Origin: Demequina sediminicola
Lineage (GTDB): Bacteria > Actinomycetota > Actinomycetes > Actinomycetales > Demequinaceae
Assembly: GCF_000975055.1 (NCBI RefSeq)
Contig: NZ_BBRB01000001.1
Coordinates: 434,001-498,000, forward strand
Direction: 5' to 3'
Length of the DNA stretch: 64,000 bases
Shown here piece by piece: positions 53,920-62,381 of this stretch (position 1 is its first letter; each line of letters begins with the position of its first letter). Both the position numbers and the translations under genes were made by a program. The notes under the pieces were generated by a model. The model did no database searches. It was not told the origin of the DNA and worked only from the letters and a program-made list of their open reading frames with translations.

Positions 53920-56532
53920 ATGAGTTCGCTGACGCCACAACGCGAGGCACTTGCCGAATCGGTGAGCGCGTCCGCAGAGTCGACACTCATCATCGCCCCT
54001 CCCACGCACGGCGTCACCACATGGCTCTCCGCTGTGTCCGCACGGCTGGACCCCACGCCATGGTGCATCGATGTTCACCCTGACGATCCACCCCGCGCGG
54101 CGTGGGCGCGGCTCCTGGGACGCCGCTCAGAAGACCTGCGTGCCGCCGCCCCGGACGCCCGCGCATTGCTCGCGAGTTTCACGCGCGGCGACAGCCACGA
54201 GCCGGAAGCCGTCGCCGAAGCATTGTGTCGTGTTCTGGCAAGCGACAGCAGCCGTGTGCCATGGATGATCGACTGCCTCAGCGACCTCGACACGGACTCG
54301 CAGGCGGTCGCAGTGGCAGTCGCCGCCAATCCCAACGGACCCCGCGTCATCGCCTCGTCCCACCACCCCGTCGACCACTGGCCAGGCACTCAGGTCGACC
54401 TCCCGGACGTGCCAGCATCGGACCTGCGCGCACTGCTCGTCGATACCTACGGATTCGCACCCCAAGTGGCAGAGACCATCGCTCTCACCAGCAATGGCAA
54501 CCCAAGCGTCGCACTCGGATGCGCCACGCTTCTCACCACCTCCCAGCGGCGCGGTACGGACCTGCTACCCATCCCGCTACCGATGACCGACGCCCACCTG
54601 CAGGCCGTGCGGCGGGACATCGACACCACCAGCTCGGACGCCCCCGACCCGGACAGCTACCACCAGCGCGGACGGCAAGCCGTGCAAGCGTGCTTCGCTT
54701 TCCCCACGGCTGGCGCGGCAGGTGCGGAACTTGTCGGAGCATCGGCCGTCTGGACTGACCACGCACTCATCGAAATAGCTGATCCCGAGACTCGCCGCCG
54801 CTGGCATGCAGAACTTGACGTTGACGACTCCCCCACCTCCTTGATGCATCGCGCAGCGGCAAGCATCGCGGCCGACAGCGACCTCGCAGACCACCTCAGC
54901 GCCGCCTCCCGCGACGCACTCGCCCACCAAGACACCATGACTGCAGAACGGCTCCTCGTTGCAGCCACCGGACTCACCAGTACAGGGCCAACACGGTGGG
55001 CACGGCTACGCGAACTCGCGGTTCTCGCGGGGCTCGCCGGAAGGCCCGGCGGTGTTGACCGCTGGCTCGCACTACGGCAACACGAATCAGGCGTCAGCGA
55101 CCCAGTTCTCAGCGCAGGCGCATCGGTCAAACTGGCGCTTTCCCCTGAACAGCGAGACGAACTTCGCCTCGTACGCGATGACGTCACCGCCACTGCGCCA
55201 GAACGCGCCGCCGCAGCGGTCAACTGCGTCGTCATCGGCATCACGGGATGCATGCCAGGAATTGTTGAAGACACGGACGCCATGGAGCGCTTGGCAGTGA
55301 CGCTGGTGGACTCAGGAGCAGTCGCCGCAGACAGCCCACAACTGAGGTTCTTGACCGCCTGTGTTCGATATGCCCGCTTCCTCGCGGGCGGCGACCTTCA
55401 CCAGGGTCCCCTCGTTCACGCGTCCGCCCCGGCCATCATTGCGCTCATGAACGCATCCCAGTCGGTTCCCGATGTCAGAAGCGTCGACTCTGCCCCCACG
55501 CGCGCCGCCATGCATTGGGGCATCGCGGCACTAGCAGACGAGCAATGGGACGATGCCGAGAAGTTGCTACGGCTCGCGGCCGAGGTGGAGGGCAAGAACG
55601 GTTGGCACGGGCTACGTCTCAGCACCACCGGATGGCTCGCCGAAACACTCTGGCGGCGCGGCGAATGGGAAGAGAGCGAGAGCGTAGTGCGCGACGCCCT
55701 CACCCAGTTCCAACTCGAGAATGAGCGATCCGTCGTCCTGCGCATCGTTGCGGAAAGAGCCGGCGCGCTCCGAGAGGACCGGGCTGACCCCTCGGCCGGC
55801 CACGACGACTCCCCAAGTTTGTGGTCTGCACTACGTCAACACGGGCTCGGAATGGCCGCTGCCAGCCACCTCCGGTTCGACGACGCGACAGTACACCTGT
55901 GGCGCGCACACGCACTCATGAACGACACTGTCACCCACGACGGACTGATCTGGTGGCGCCCTGAGCTCATCGAAGCCCTTGCCTACGCCGGTCAGATCGA
56001 CGCCGCGCAGGACCTCACCAAGTCCTACTCGGACCGAGCATCGGCCTTCCCTCCGCCCCCGTCCGGCTTTGCTCTGGCATGGCAACGTGCCTGCGCAGCG
56101 TGTCATCCCAACCAGCGCAGCGTCCGCGCGCTCACGCAAGCCATCGACGAACACCGCTCCCAAGCATCGGCCTTCTGCGTAGCCCGCACAGAACTTGCGC
56201 TCAGCTACCTCCAACGTGCCGAGGACCCCGACGCCGCCCGCGCCCTCGCCACGCAAGCCGCAACGGTCTTCGACCAACTCGGCGCCACAGGTTTCGCCCA
56301 CCAGGCCCACGTCCTAGCCCAAGAAGCCATCACCGACTGGGGCGTCGCACAGCGCGCACTCACCCACAAAGGTAAAGACGTGGTGTGTCATGTCGCCAAC
56401 GGGCTCACCAACCGAGAGATCTCGCGGACGTTGCGGCTCTCAGAAAAGACAGTCGAGTTTCACATTTCAAAGGCGTACCGCACTCTTGGGGTGAACCGCC
56501 GGACCGAGATTGCCGCCATCGCCCGACCATGA
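53920..56532 (+). CDS. Large LuxR-type regulator with degenerate STAND-like ATPase region
   Basis: An 870-residue protein. The N-terminus has IIAPPTHGVTTWL where a P-loop is expected, but the Lys of GKS/T is replaced (GVTT), and a Walker-B-like PWMIDCLSDLD follows. The middle (about 330-790) is helical and TPR-like. The C-terminus is a LuxR helix-turn-helix (VVCHVANGLTNREISRTLRLSEKTVEFHISKAYRTLGVNRR). It resembles LAL/MalT-type activators that have lost nucleotide binding. AAAGG precedes the ATG. It is divergent from poxB, a possible target. Confidence 0.82.
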   Translation: MSSLTPQREALAESVSASAESTLIIAPPTHGVTTWLSAVSARLDPTPWCIDVHPDDPPRAAWARLLGRRSEDLRAAAPDARALLASFTRGDSHEPEAVAEALCRVLASDSSRVPWMIDCLSDLDTDSQAVAVAVAANPNGPRVIASSHHPVDHWPGTQVDLPDVPASDLRALLVDTYGFAPQVAETIALTSNGNPSVALGCATLLTTSQRRGTDLLPIPLPMTDAHLQAVRRDIDTTSSDAPDPDSYHQRGRQAVQACFAFPTAGAAGAELVGASAVWTDHALIEIADPETRRRWHAELDVDDSPTSLMHRAAASIAADSDLADHLSAASRDALAHQDTMTAERLLVAATGLTSTGPTRWARLRELAVLAGLAGRPGGVDRWLALRQHESGVSDPVLSAGASVKLALSPEQRDELRLVRDDVTATAPERAAAAVNCVVIGITGCMPGIVEDTDAMERLAVTLVDSGAVAADSPQLRFLTACVRYARFLAGGDLHQGPLVHASAPAIIALMNASQSVPDVRSVDSAPTRAAMHWGIAALADEQWDDAEKLLRLAAEVEGKNGWHGLRLSTTGWLAETLWRRGEWEESESVVRDALTQFQLENERSVVLRIVAERAGALREDRADPSAGHDDSPSLWSALRQHGLGMAAASHLRFDDATVHLWRAHALMNDTVTHDGLIWWRPELIEALAYAGQIDAAQDLTKSYSDRASAFPPPPSGFALAWQRACAACHPNQRSVRALTQAIDEHRSQASAFCVARTELALSYLQRAEDPDAARALATQAATVFDQLGATGFAHQAHVLAQEAITDWGVAQRALTHKGKDVVCHVANGLTNREISRTLRLSEKTVEFHISKAYRTLGVNRRTEIAAIARP

Positions 56533-56943
56533 CGCGGGCAATGACGCCGACCATGACGGACGTGCGGTAGTCGCCTCCGACCCGTCTCGTGCGCCGGTCA
56601 CCAGCCAATCGATGTCAGGCCATGCAGTTCGCCACGATGGCCCCACGGGTGGAGCCCCATCGTCGCGATACCGCACATGACATCGCCCTCAGCGGCAGGT
56701 ACCGCTTGTGCACGAGACGAGTGGGCGACTACCGCCGACGGGTAGCGAAGCAGACGCGCCACGTCGCAACGCAGCGCCCCTCCGCTTCTTGTCCGCTCCG
56801 CTCCTGTTCGTCACACGTACAACAGTGGCCCCGTGGTGGACGCACTTCAACGAGGACTTTCCCTAGTCACCATCACATTCGCATTGCGCCGGCGCTGGAG
56901 CGGCCCCGTCCCTGGTGGGCACCACCACGCCCGCCTCGACTGC
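56533..56943. other. 411-bp gap with nested inverted repeats
   Basis: Outer arms: GCGGTAGTCGCC (56564-56575) with 56724-56735 and CGTCTCGTGC (56583-56592) with 56710-56719. Middle arms: CGATGTCA (56610-56617) with 56678-56685. Inner arms: ACGATGG (56634-56640) with 56657-56663. All are exact and properly nested, so one strand of about 170 nt could fold into a long hairpin. The gap separates converging genes; frames here are not protein-like. The remaining bases (56741-56943) show nothing clear. Confidence 0.5.
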
Positions 56944-57819
56944 CTAGAAGTACTGCCCGTTCTGACGCGCCATCTCTTCGAGCCGGCCGATGCGCTGATC
57001 CATGGGCGGGTGGGTCGCGAACAGGTTTGCCATGCCTTCAGGCTTGAACGGGTTCGCGATCATCATGTGTGACACGTTTTCCAGCTTGGGGTCGGCCGGT
57101 AGCGGACGTGACGCCACTCCGCTCTCGAGTTTGCGCAGGGCCGATGCGAGGGCCAACGGGTCACCCGTCAGCGAAGCCCCGTCTTCATCGGCGTCGTATT
57201 CGCGGGTGCGGGAAATCGCCATCCGGATCAGGGTTGCCGCGATGGGCGCAAGGAACAGCATGGCCAGCATCGCGAAGGGGCCAAACGGATTGTCACGGTT
57301 GTTTCCGCCGCCGCCAAAAAAGAACAGCATCTGGGCGAGCGCGGTGATCATTCCCGCAAAAGCAGCGGCAACGGAGCCGATGAGAATGTCGCGGTTGTAG
57401 ACGTGCATGAGTTCGTGGCCAAGCACCCCACGGAGTTCCCGCTCGTCGAGGAGCCGCAAGATTCCCTCGGTACAACACACGGCCGCGTTCTTGGGGTTGC
57501 GCCCGGTTGCGAATGCGTTGGGAGCTTGGGTCGGGGAGACATAGAGCCGGGGCATCGGCTGGTTTGCTTCGGCTGACAGTTCGCGGACGATGCGATACAT
57601 CTGCGGGTGTTCGACCTCGGTGACGGGGCGCGCTTGCATGGCGCGGATCGCGAGTTTGTCGGAATTCCAGTAGCCGTAGAACGTACCGAAAACTCCAAAG
57701 AGCGCAAACGCCCAGAGGTACTTTCCGCCACCTACAAAGGAGCCAATACCTAAGAGCACCATCCACATCAACACGAACAGACCCATGGTCTTAACGCCGT
57801 TGAAGTACTTGCCTGCCAC
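56944..57819 (-). CDS. htpX: HtpX-type M48 membrane zinc metalloprotease
   Basis: A 291-residue protein with two N-terminal membrane helices, PMPRLYVSPTQAPNAFATG, the zinc motif LGHELMHVYNRD, two further hydrophobic segments, and REYDADEDGA with the third zinc ligand Glu. HtpX degrades damaged membrane proteins. I choose the GTG at 57819 because CGGAGGG lies upstream and AGKYFNGVKT is the usual N-terminus; the frame is open 21 codons further. Confidence 0.92.
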   Translation of the reverse strand: MAGKYFNGVKTMGLFVLMWMVLLGIGSFVGGGKYLWAFALFGVFGTFYGYWNSDKLAIRAMQARPVTEVEHPQMYRIVRELSAEANQPMPRLYVSPTQAPNAFATGRNPKNAAVCCTEGILRLLDERELRGVLGHELMHVYNRDILIGSVAAAFAGMITALAQMLFFFGGGGNNRDNPFGPFAMLAMLFLAPIAATLIRMAISRTREYDADEDGASLTGDPLALASALRKLESGVASRPLPADPKLENVSHMMIANPFKPEGMANLFATHPPMDQRIGRLEEMARQNGQYF

Positions 57820-57943
57820 CAGTGCCCTCCGTGTCGCTATGTGCCTAGAAAGAACGCGCGGTGAGGCGCGCGCGTTCCCCACCTATTTTCGCTGAAGGAA
57901 TGCACCCCAAGAACACCTCGTGTCCCCGACCACCGGGATGCAA

Positions 57944-57986
57944 AAAACCGGCAGACGCTTCCTAGTGGAAGTTTCTGCCGGTTTTG
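57944..57986 (-). terminator. Terminator of the FprA-type gene
   Basis: AAAACCGGCAGA and TCTGCCGGTTTT form a strong stem with an inner CTTCC/GGAAG pair; on the minus strand it is followed by a T-run, making it the most canonical intrinsic terminator in the window. Confidence 0.8.
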
Positions 57987-57995
57987 CGCCCGCTT

Positions 57996-58037
57996 AACAG
58001 CGAAATGGAGCCATTTGGCGGGGAAAGAAGGGTGGGG
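57996..58037 (-). repeat. Third copy of the dispersed palindromic repeat
   Basis: ACAGCGAAATGGAGCCATTT (57997-58016) is identical to the arm at 36509-36528, and the flank towards the gene (GGCGGGGAAAGAAGGGTGGGG) resembles the one at 36529-36549. It lies directly against the stop codon of the FprA-type gene. Confidence 0.65.
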
Positions 58038-59417
58038 TTAGGCGTCGCGCTTGAGAGCGATATCGATCATCTCGTCGCGCGGGACAATCTTGAGTCGTTC
58101 GCGGCCGTCTGCTTCACCGAGGGCACGCTCGTGAGCGTCGAGAACTTCCCAGTCATTCCACTCAATGACATCGACGCCGCGCTCCTTGAGCAGGTGCATC
58201 ACGTTGTCAGGGCTGCGCTGCTCGGCACCCGCAGAGGAGTTCTCGTACAGCGCGTCAGCGTCCTCGACGATGTTCGCGATGGTCTCCTGGGCATCGGACT
58301 TGGTGTGGCCGATGAGGCCCACAGGTCCACGCTTGATCCATCCCGTGGTGTACATGCCGTGAACCTGGTTGCCATCGGCGTCCATGACGCGGCCACCCTC
58401 GTTGTTGATGGTGCCCTTGGCGTCGTTGAAAGGCAGGCCGTCAATCGGAGTGCCGTAGTAGCCCACCGCGCGGTACACGGCCTGAACCGGGTAGTCGATG
58501 AACTCACCGGAGCCCTTGACTGTGCCATCACCGTTGAACTCGGTGCGCTCGACACGCACGCCAGTGACCTTGCCGTCTTCACCCAGGACCTCGTGAGGCG
58601 ACTGCATGAAGTGCAGGTGGATGCGGCGCGATGCCGTGCCTGGCTCACGAAGCGCGTAGTCCGTCAGGGTCTTGACGACCTGCTTCTGCTGCTTGTTGGT
58701 CTCGGCGACCTCCATTGAAGCTTCGTCGAACTCGTAGTCCGTCTCGGGGTACACGACGATGTCTACGTCAGGCACGTGGCCGAGTTCGCGCAGCTCGAGG
58801 GGAGAAAACTTCACCTGTGCGGGTCCGCGGCGACCAAACACGTGGACGTCGGTCACGGGAGAGGTCTCAAGGATCTCCATGACGTTTGCCGGAATCTCGG
58901 TCGACGCTAGATCCTTGGGGTGCTTGGCCAGGATGCGCGCCACGTCAAGGGCCACGTTGCCGACGCCGAAGATGGCGATCTCCTTGGCTTCGAGCGGCCA
59001 GGTGCGAGGCACGTCAGGGTGGCCATCAAACCAGGACACAAAGTCTGCAGCGCCGTACGATCCATCGAGCTCGATGCCTGGAATGTTGAGGTCGGCGTCC
59101 TCGAACGAACCGGTGGCGAAGATGACAGCGTCGTAGTGCTCGCGCAGGTCATCGAGGGTCAGGTCGGTGCCGATGTTGACGTTGGCGAGCAGGCGGATGT
59201 CACCGCGTCCCAGCACGTTCGCGAGCGCCACGATGATCTGCTTGATGCGCGGGTGGTCCGGCGCAACTCCGTAACGTACCAGGCCAAACGGTGCAGGCAG
59301 GCGCTCGATGATGTCGATCGACACGTCGATGTCGGACTTGGTCAAAATGTCGCTGGCGTAGGTTCCGGCAGGCCCGGCTCCTACGACGGCAACACGCAAT
59401 GGGCGTTCCGTAGTCAC
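58038..59417 (-). CDS. fprA: FAD-dependent ferredoxin-NADP+ reductase (FprA/adrenodoxin-reductase type)
   Basis: A 459-residue flavoprotein with the FAD motif VAVVGAGPAGTYAS, PAPFGLVRYGVAPDHPRIK (diagnostic of the adrenodoxin-reductase group), an NADP-binding GVGNVALDVAR, and the C-terminal GWIKRGPVGLIGHTKSDAQET. It transfers electrons between NADPH and ferredoxin. In this neighbourhood it could supply reduced ferredoxin to the sulfite reductase encoded 3 kb away. The start is a GTG at 59417. The 114 bases upstream show no clear feature. Confidence 0.93.
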   Translation of the reverse strand: MTTERPLRVAVVGAGPAGTYASDILTKSDIDVSIDIIERLPAPFGLVRYGVAPDHPRIKQIIVALANVLGRGDIRLLANVNIGTDLTLDDLREHYDAVIFATGSFEDADLNIPGIELDGSYGAADFVSWFDGHPDVPRTWPLEAKEIAIFGVGNVALDVARILAKHPKDLASTEIPANVMEILETSPVTDVHVFGRRGPAQVKFSPLELRELGHVPDVDIVVYPETDYEFDEASMEVAETNKQQKQVVKTLTDYALREPGTASRRIHLHFMQSPHEVLGEDGKVTGVRVERTEFNGDGTVKGSGEFIDYPVQAVYRAVGYYGTPIDGLPFNDAKGTINNEGGRVMDADGNQVHGMYTTGWIKRGPVGLIGHTKSDAQETIANIVEDADALYENSSAGAEQRSPDNVMHLLKERGVDVIEWNDWEVLDAHERALGEADGRERLKIVPRDEMIDIALKRDA

Positions 59418-59531
59418 GGCGAATCACAATCCTTGGGGGATGGGGATGGCGAGCCAGGGACGCTCCCGGTCGCAATGGCCACGATTATAGACACCCTCGT
59501 CAAGCAGAATTCGCCGTTGTCTCAGGTATCG

Positions 59532-60179
59532 CTAGTTGGACTGGTCCGATTCGGCATCATCGAGTGACTGATATCCGGCCAGTCCCACCGTGATGGAGAC
59601 TGTCTGAGCGGTCAGATTTGAGCCCCGTGCCAGGCAGTCGTCGATCATTGCGGCGTAGAGCTCGAGCGTCGCGGACGAGTACGTGCCAAGTTCCCCGCGC
59701 AGATAGGTTTCGAACGACGTGTCGTCGAGCGTGTCATCCGCGGTGTGCAGGAGCCTCATGTTGGCTCCGAGCCGCGGATACTCGTGATGGAAGTCCTGAG
59801 CCCACTGCACCTGTGTGGCGATGATGCGCTCTTGGGCGGCAATGCGCTCCTCACTCAATGTGGGCAGATGCGGTTCGATCTCGGAGGCATAGCGTTCCGG
59901 CTCTGTGGACGCCATCATGCGCGCGTACTTCTCGGTGAGCAGGTTGCGTCCGGAATCGTCGGCGGCATCCAGGTCCGCGGCGTAGGAGTGCAGCAGTTCC
60001 GCGGGCCAGGTGAGGAACTGCCCGAGGCGCTGAGAATGAAACGTGGGCCAATCGTCTTGGCAGTAGGCGCGACCGCCCTCGGAGTTCACCTGATCGAACT
60101 GAGTGAACTCGTGTTTCACGATCGCCTCGGCAGCGTCCAGCTTTGCCACCATCGCCGCCCGATCCATGGCGCCGCTCAC
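59532..60179 (-). CDS. DUF4125 family protein
   Basis: A 215-residue protein resembling DUF4125 (FTQFDQVNSEGGRAYCQDDW; FLTWPAELLHSYAADLDAA; LTEKYARMMASTEPERYA). The function is unknown. I place the start at the GTG at 60179, which overlaps the stop of the DUF4037 gene (GTGA) and has GAGG six bases upstream; an ATG at 60167 is the alternative. Coupling with the DUF4037 gene implies joint function. Confidence 0.75.
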   Translation of the reverse strand: MSGAMDRAAMVAKLDAAEAIVKHEFTQFDQVNSEGGRAYCQDDWPTFHSQRLGQFLTWPAELLHSYAADLDAADDSGRNLLTEKYARMMASTEPERYASEIEPHLPTLSEERIAAQERIIATQVQWAQDFHHEYPRLGANMRLLHTADDTLDDTSFETYLRGELGTYSSATLELYAAMIDDCLARGSNLTAQTVSITVGLAGYQSLDDAESDQSN

Positions 60180-62167
60180 TGTTGCCTCAACCAAGCATCG
60201 TTGATTCGCAATTGGATCTCCTCGCGGTGGTGTTCCAGGAACGTGCTGTCGGAACCCGACAGCCCTTGGGTACGCAACTCCTCGGCGAACGTGGCACACA
60301 CGGCATCGACGCGTTCGACCAACGCCGCGCGCGATTCCGGATCGTGGGCGAGACCGCCGCTCAACTCCATGATGGCGCCCAGGTCATCGACGATGCCGCC
60401 TAGACGCGCCAACGGGCGTCGCGTCAGTTCGCGCAGTGCCGCGGCCCGCCACTTGTAGTACGGCAGGTACCCCACTTGGGCGGGACGGTTGAGCAGGTAG
60501 ACCAACGACGACGCCGCGGAGACAAACTCACTCACGCTCATCCAGGCTGCTTGCGGATCGTCACGCTCGAGCATCCGTGGCACGTTGTATTGGCCCGCCT
60601 GGGACACCATGCCGGCGCGGCGCGAAATGTGGGCGAGCCACACGTCGCGCGGCATCCTCTGGAAACCAGAGCGAGCAGCACCAAACGCACCGTGCGGGTC
60701 GGCAAAAACCTCGCCGTTGGTCGCGGCGGCGAGCGTGGACTCTTCAAGCGTGAGCCACAGGTGGGGTTCGTCGGCGTGAGGGGCCTCGCGTAAGCCGGTG
60801 ATGGACTCAAAGAAGTCCCCGATCTCAAACACTCCCGAGCGTTGCTGCCCGTGTGCCGCAAGCGCGGGCCGCACTCGGTAGCCAAGGAACTCTTGCGGCA
60901 GGGATTCGTAGTCCGCCTGCAGATCAGAACCGATCAGCATGTAGTCCTCAGCGGTGAGCCACAGGCAGAACCCCACACCAAAGTCGTGGTCAGCACTCAG
61001 GGCATCATCAAACCCGTAACACTCAGAGCCATGCCCCACCAGCCCCGCCGCGATGCGTCCCACGTGCGAGGGATAGCGCTCTTCGAGCATCGGCTTGCCG
61101 TGCGCTTCCCAGTAGCGGCGGGCAAGTTCAAGGCCAGGGGTATGGACGGCCGATGCCGACACGGGTGCCGTGCCGTGGCTCGTGTGAGGGGTGGCGGCAG
61201 CAGCGCGTTCGGCTTCTGGGGGAGACAACGGGCTCGTAGAGGTACCGCGCGGCGGGGCGGACGATGCTGGTGAACGCTGCGTGGGCGGTTGTGAGGTGGC
61301 CCGTGGACCCGAACCATTCGCGCCTAGCGCGTCACGGATGGCGGTGGCCTCAGTGAGGTTCGCGGCCGTCACGCGGTAGGCCTCGGAGTCCTCGCCATAG
61401 GTGCGGTGCACCATGTCACGGGCCCGCTGTAGATCACGCACGGCACTCTCGGCGTCCCCCTGGCGTAACGCCATGGATGCGCGCGCAGCGATCACCGCGG
61501 CAAAGCGCGGATCATCCTCGGCATCGGCCGCCTCGAAAATTTCAAGCGCCACATCCGCGTGGGTCAGCGCAGCCTCAGCGTCACCGGCAGCCTCGCACGC
61601 ATGCGCCAAGTTGGTGCGGGTGATCGCGATATCGAGGTCACGGTGAGGATCATCTGCGGCCTCCTGAAGGACTGCGAGCGCCTTCTCCTGTTCCACCACA
61701 GCGGCGGCGAGTTCACCATCGTCCGCAAGCGCGAGCGACACGTTGTTGTGGAGCGCCGCAACGCGCCGGTCACTCGGACCAAAAACCCGCTGCCCAACCG
61801 CGAGGGCCGAGCGATACGTCTCGCGAGCATCGGCCGTATGCCCTGCGGCGCGTTGTGCGGTCGCCATGTTGATCAACGTCGTGGCCTCCGCCTCAGAGCC
61901 CTCCAGCTCCAGCGCATCGATGAGACCCAGCGCTGCCCGGCCGGCCGCGAGCGCCTCGTCGTGCGCGCCAATCGACCGGTAAAAACCTGCCGCCTCGTTG
62001 TGCAACGTCAGCAGAGCGGGCCGGTCTCCAAGGGCCTGGGCACGCGTCACTCCGGACTCAATGTGCGCACGCGCCACATCCGGCCCAGCATCAGTGGCGA
62101 ATATCCGGTCAAGGCGCTGCAAAAACTCTGCGACGGCAAAGTGCGCGTCGTCCACCTCACTGCTCAC
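60176..62167 (-). CDS. TPR protein fused to a DUF4037 nucleotidyltransferase-like domain
   Basis: A 663-residue protein. Residues 1-280 are tetratricopeptide-type repeats (LLTLHNEAAGFYRSIGAHDEA, ITRTNLAHACEAAGDAEAAL, AASMALRQGDAESA-like units). A Pro/Ser-rich linker (about 285-335) follows, then DUF4037 (about 345-655) with GHGSECYGFDDALSADHDFG, which fits the GS...DxD-type active-site pattern of the nucleotidyltransferase fold. The start is a GTG at 62167 with GGAGG seven bases upstream. It may modify a protein or small molecule; the substrate is unknown. Confidence 0.75.
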   Translation of the reverse strand: MSSEVDDAHFAVAEFLQRLDRIFATDAGPDVARAHIESGVTRAQALGDRPALLTLHNEAAGFYRSIGAHDEALAAGRAALGLIDALELEGSEAEATTLINMATAQRAAGHTADARETYRSALAVGQRVFGPSDRRVAALHNNVSLALADDGELAAAVVEQEKALAVLQEAADDPHRDLDIAITRTNLAHACEAAGDAEAALTHADVALEIFEAADAEDDPRFAAVIAARASMALRQGDAESAVRDLQRARDMVHRTYGEDSEAYRVTAANLTEATAIRDALGANGSGPRATSQPPTQRSPASSAPPRGTSTSPLSPPEAERAAAATPHTSHGTAPVSASAVHTPGLELARRYWEAHGKPMLEERYPSHVGRIAAGLVGHGSECYGFDDALSADHDFGVGFCLWLTAEDYMLIGSDLQADYESLPQEFLGYRVRPALAAHGQQRSGVFEIGDFFESITGLREAPHADEPHLWLTLEESTLAAATNGEVFADPHGAFGAARSGFQRMPRDVWLAHISRRAGMVSQAGQYNVPRMLERDDPQAAWMSVSEFVSAASSLVYLLNRPAQVGYLPYYKWRAAALRELTRRPLARLGGIVDDLGAIMELSGGLAHDPESRAALVERVDAVCATFAEELRTQGLSGSDSTFLEHHREEIQLRINDAWLRQQ

Positions 62168-62244
62168 CCAGGGGCCTCCAAGTCGTGGTCACGCTTCGGT
62201 CGCCACCGTGACACTCCATTATCAAGTCTACGAAAGATCGGGGC

Positions 62245-62273
62245 TAGTCAGTGGTTCCTGAATGTGGCACAAT
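62245..62273 (+). promoter_or_regulatory. Predicted leaderless promoter of the cysteine-rich leader ORF
   Basis: CACAAT (62268-62273) lies 7 bases before the ATG at 62281, with a poor -35 (TAGTCA, 62245-62250) 17 bases upstream. Transcription would begin at the ATG itself, so the leader peptide would be translated from a leaderless RNA. Confidence 0.5.
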
Positions 62274-62280
62274 CACAGCC

Positions 62281-62352
62281 ATGTCCCAGCACTTTGCAAT
62301 GCGCGCTTTCATGATGTGCCGTTGCTGCTGTGCCATGTGTCTGCAGGCCTAG
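62281..62352 (+). CDS. Cysteine-rich leader peptide of the sulfite reductase operon
   Basis: A 23-codon ORF encoding MSQHFAMRAFMMCRCCCAMCLQA, with five cysteines in the last eleven residues, including three in a row. It starts 7 bases after a -10-like CACAAT, so it is probably leaderless, and ends 128 bases before a cysteine-biosynthesis gene. Polycysteine leaderless ORFs that sense cysteine by ribosome stalling and attenuate downstream sulfur genes are described in mycobacteria. The resemblance in position, start and composition is close; the sensing role here is inference. Confidence 0.75.
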   Translation: MSQHFAMRAFMMCRCCCAMCLQA

Positions 62353-62381
62353 TCGCCCGCGGATACGCAAAGTAACCCTGG

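Noticed and set aside
56589..57047. A 152-codon plus-strand frame over the nested repeats
   Set aside because: It runs into the antisense of htpX, is Arg/Pro/Ser-rich and has no ribosome-binding site; the region looks non-coding.
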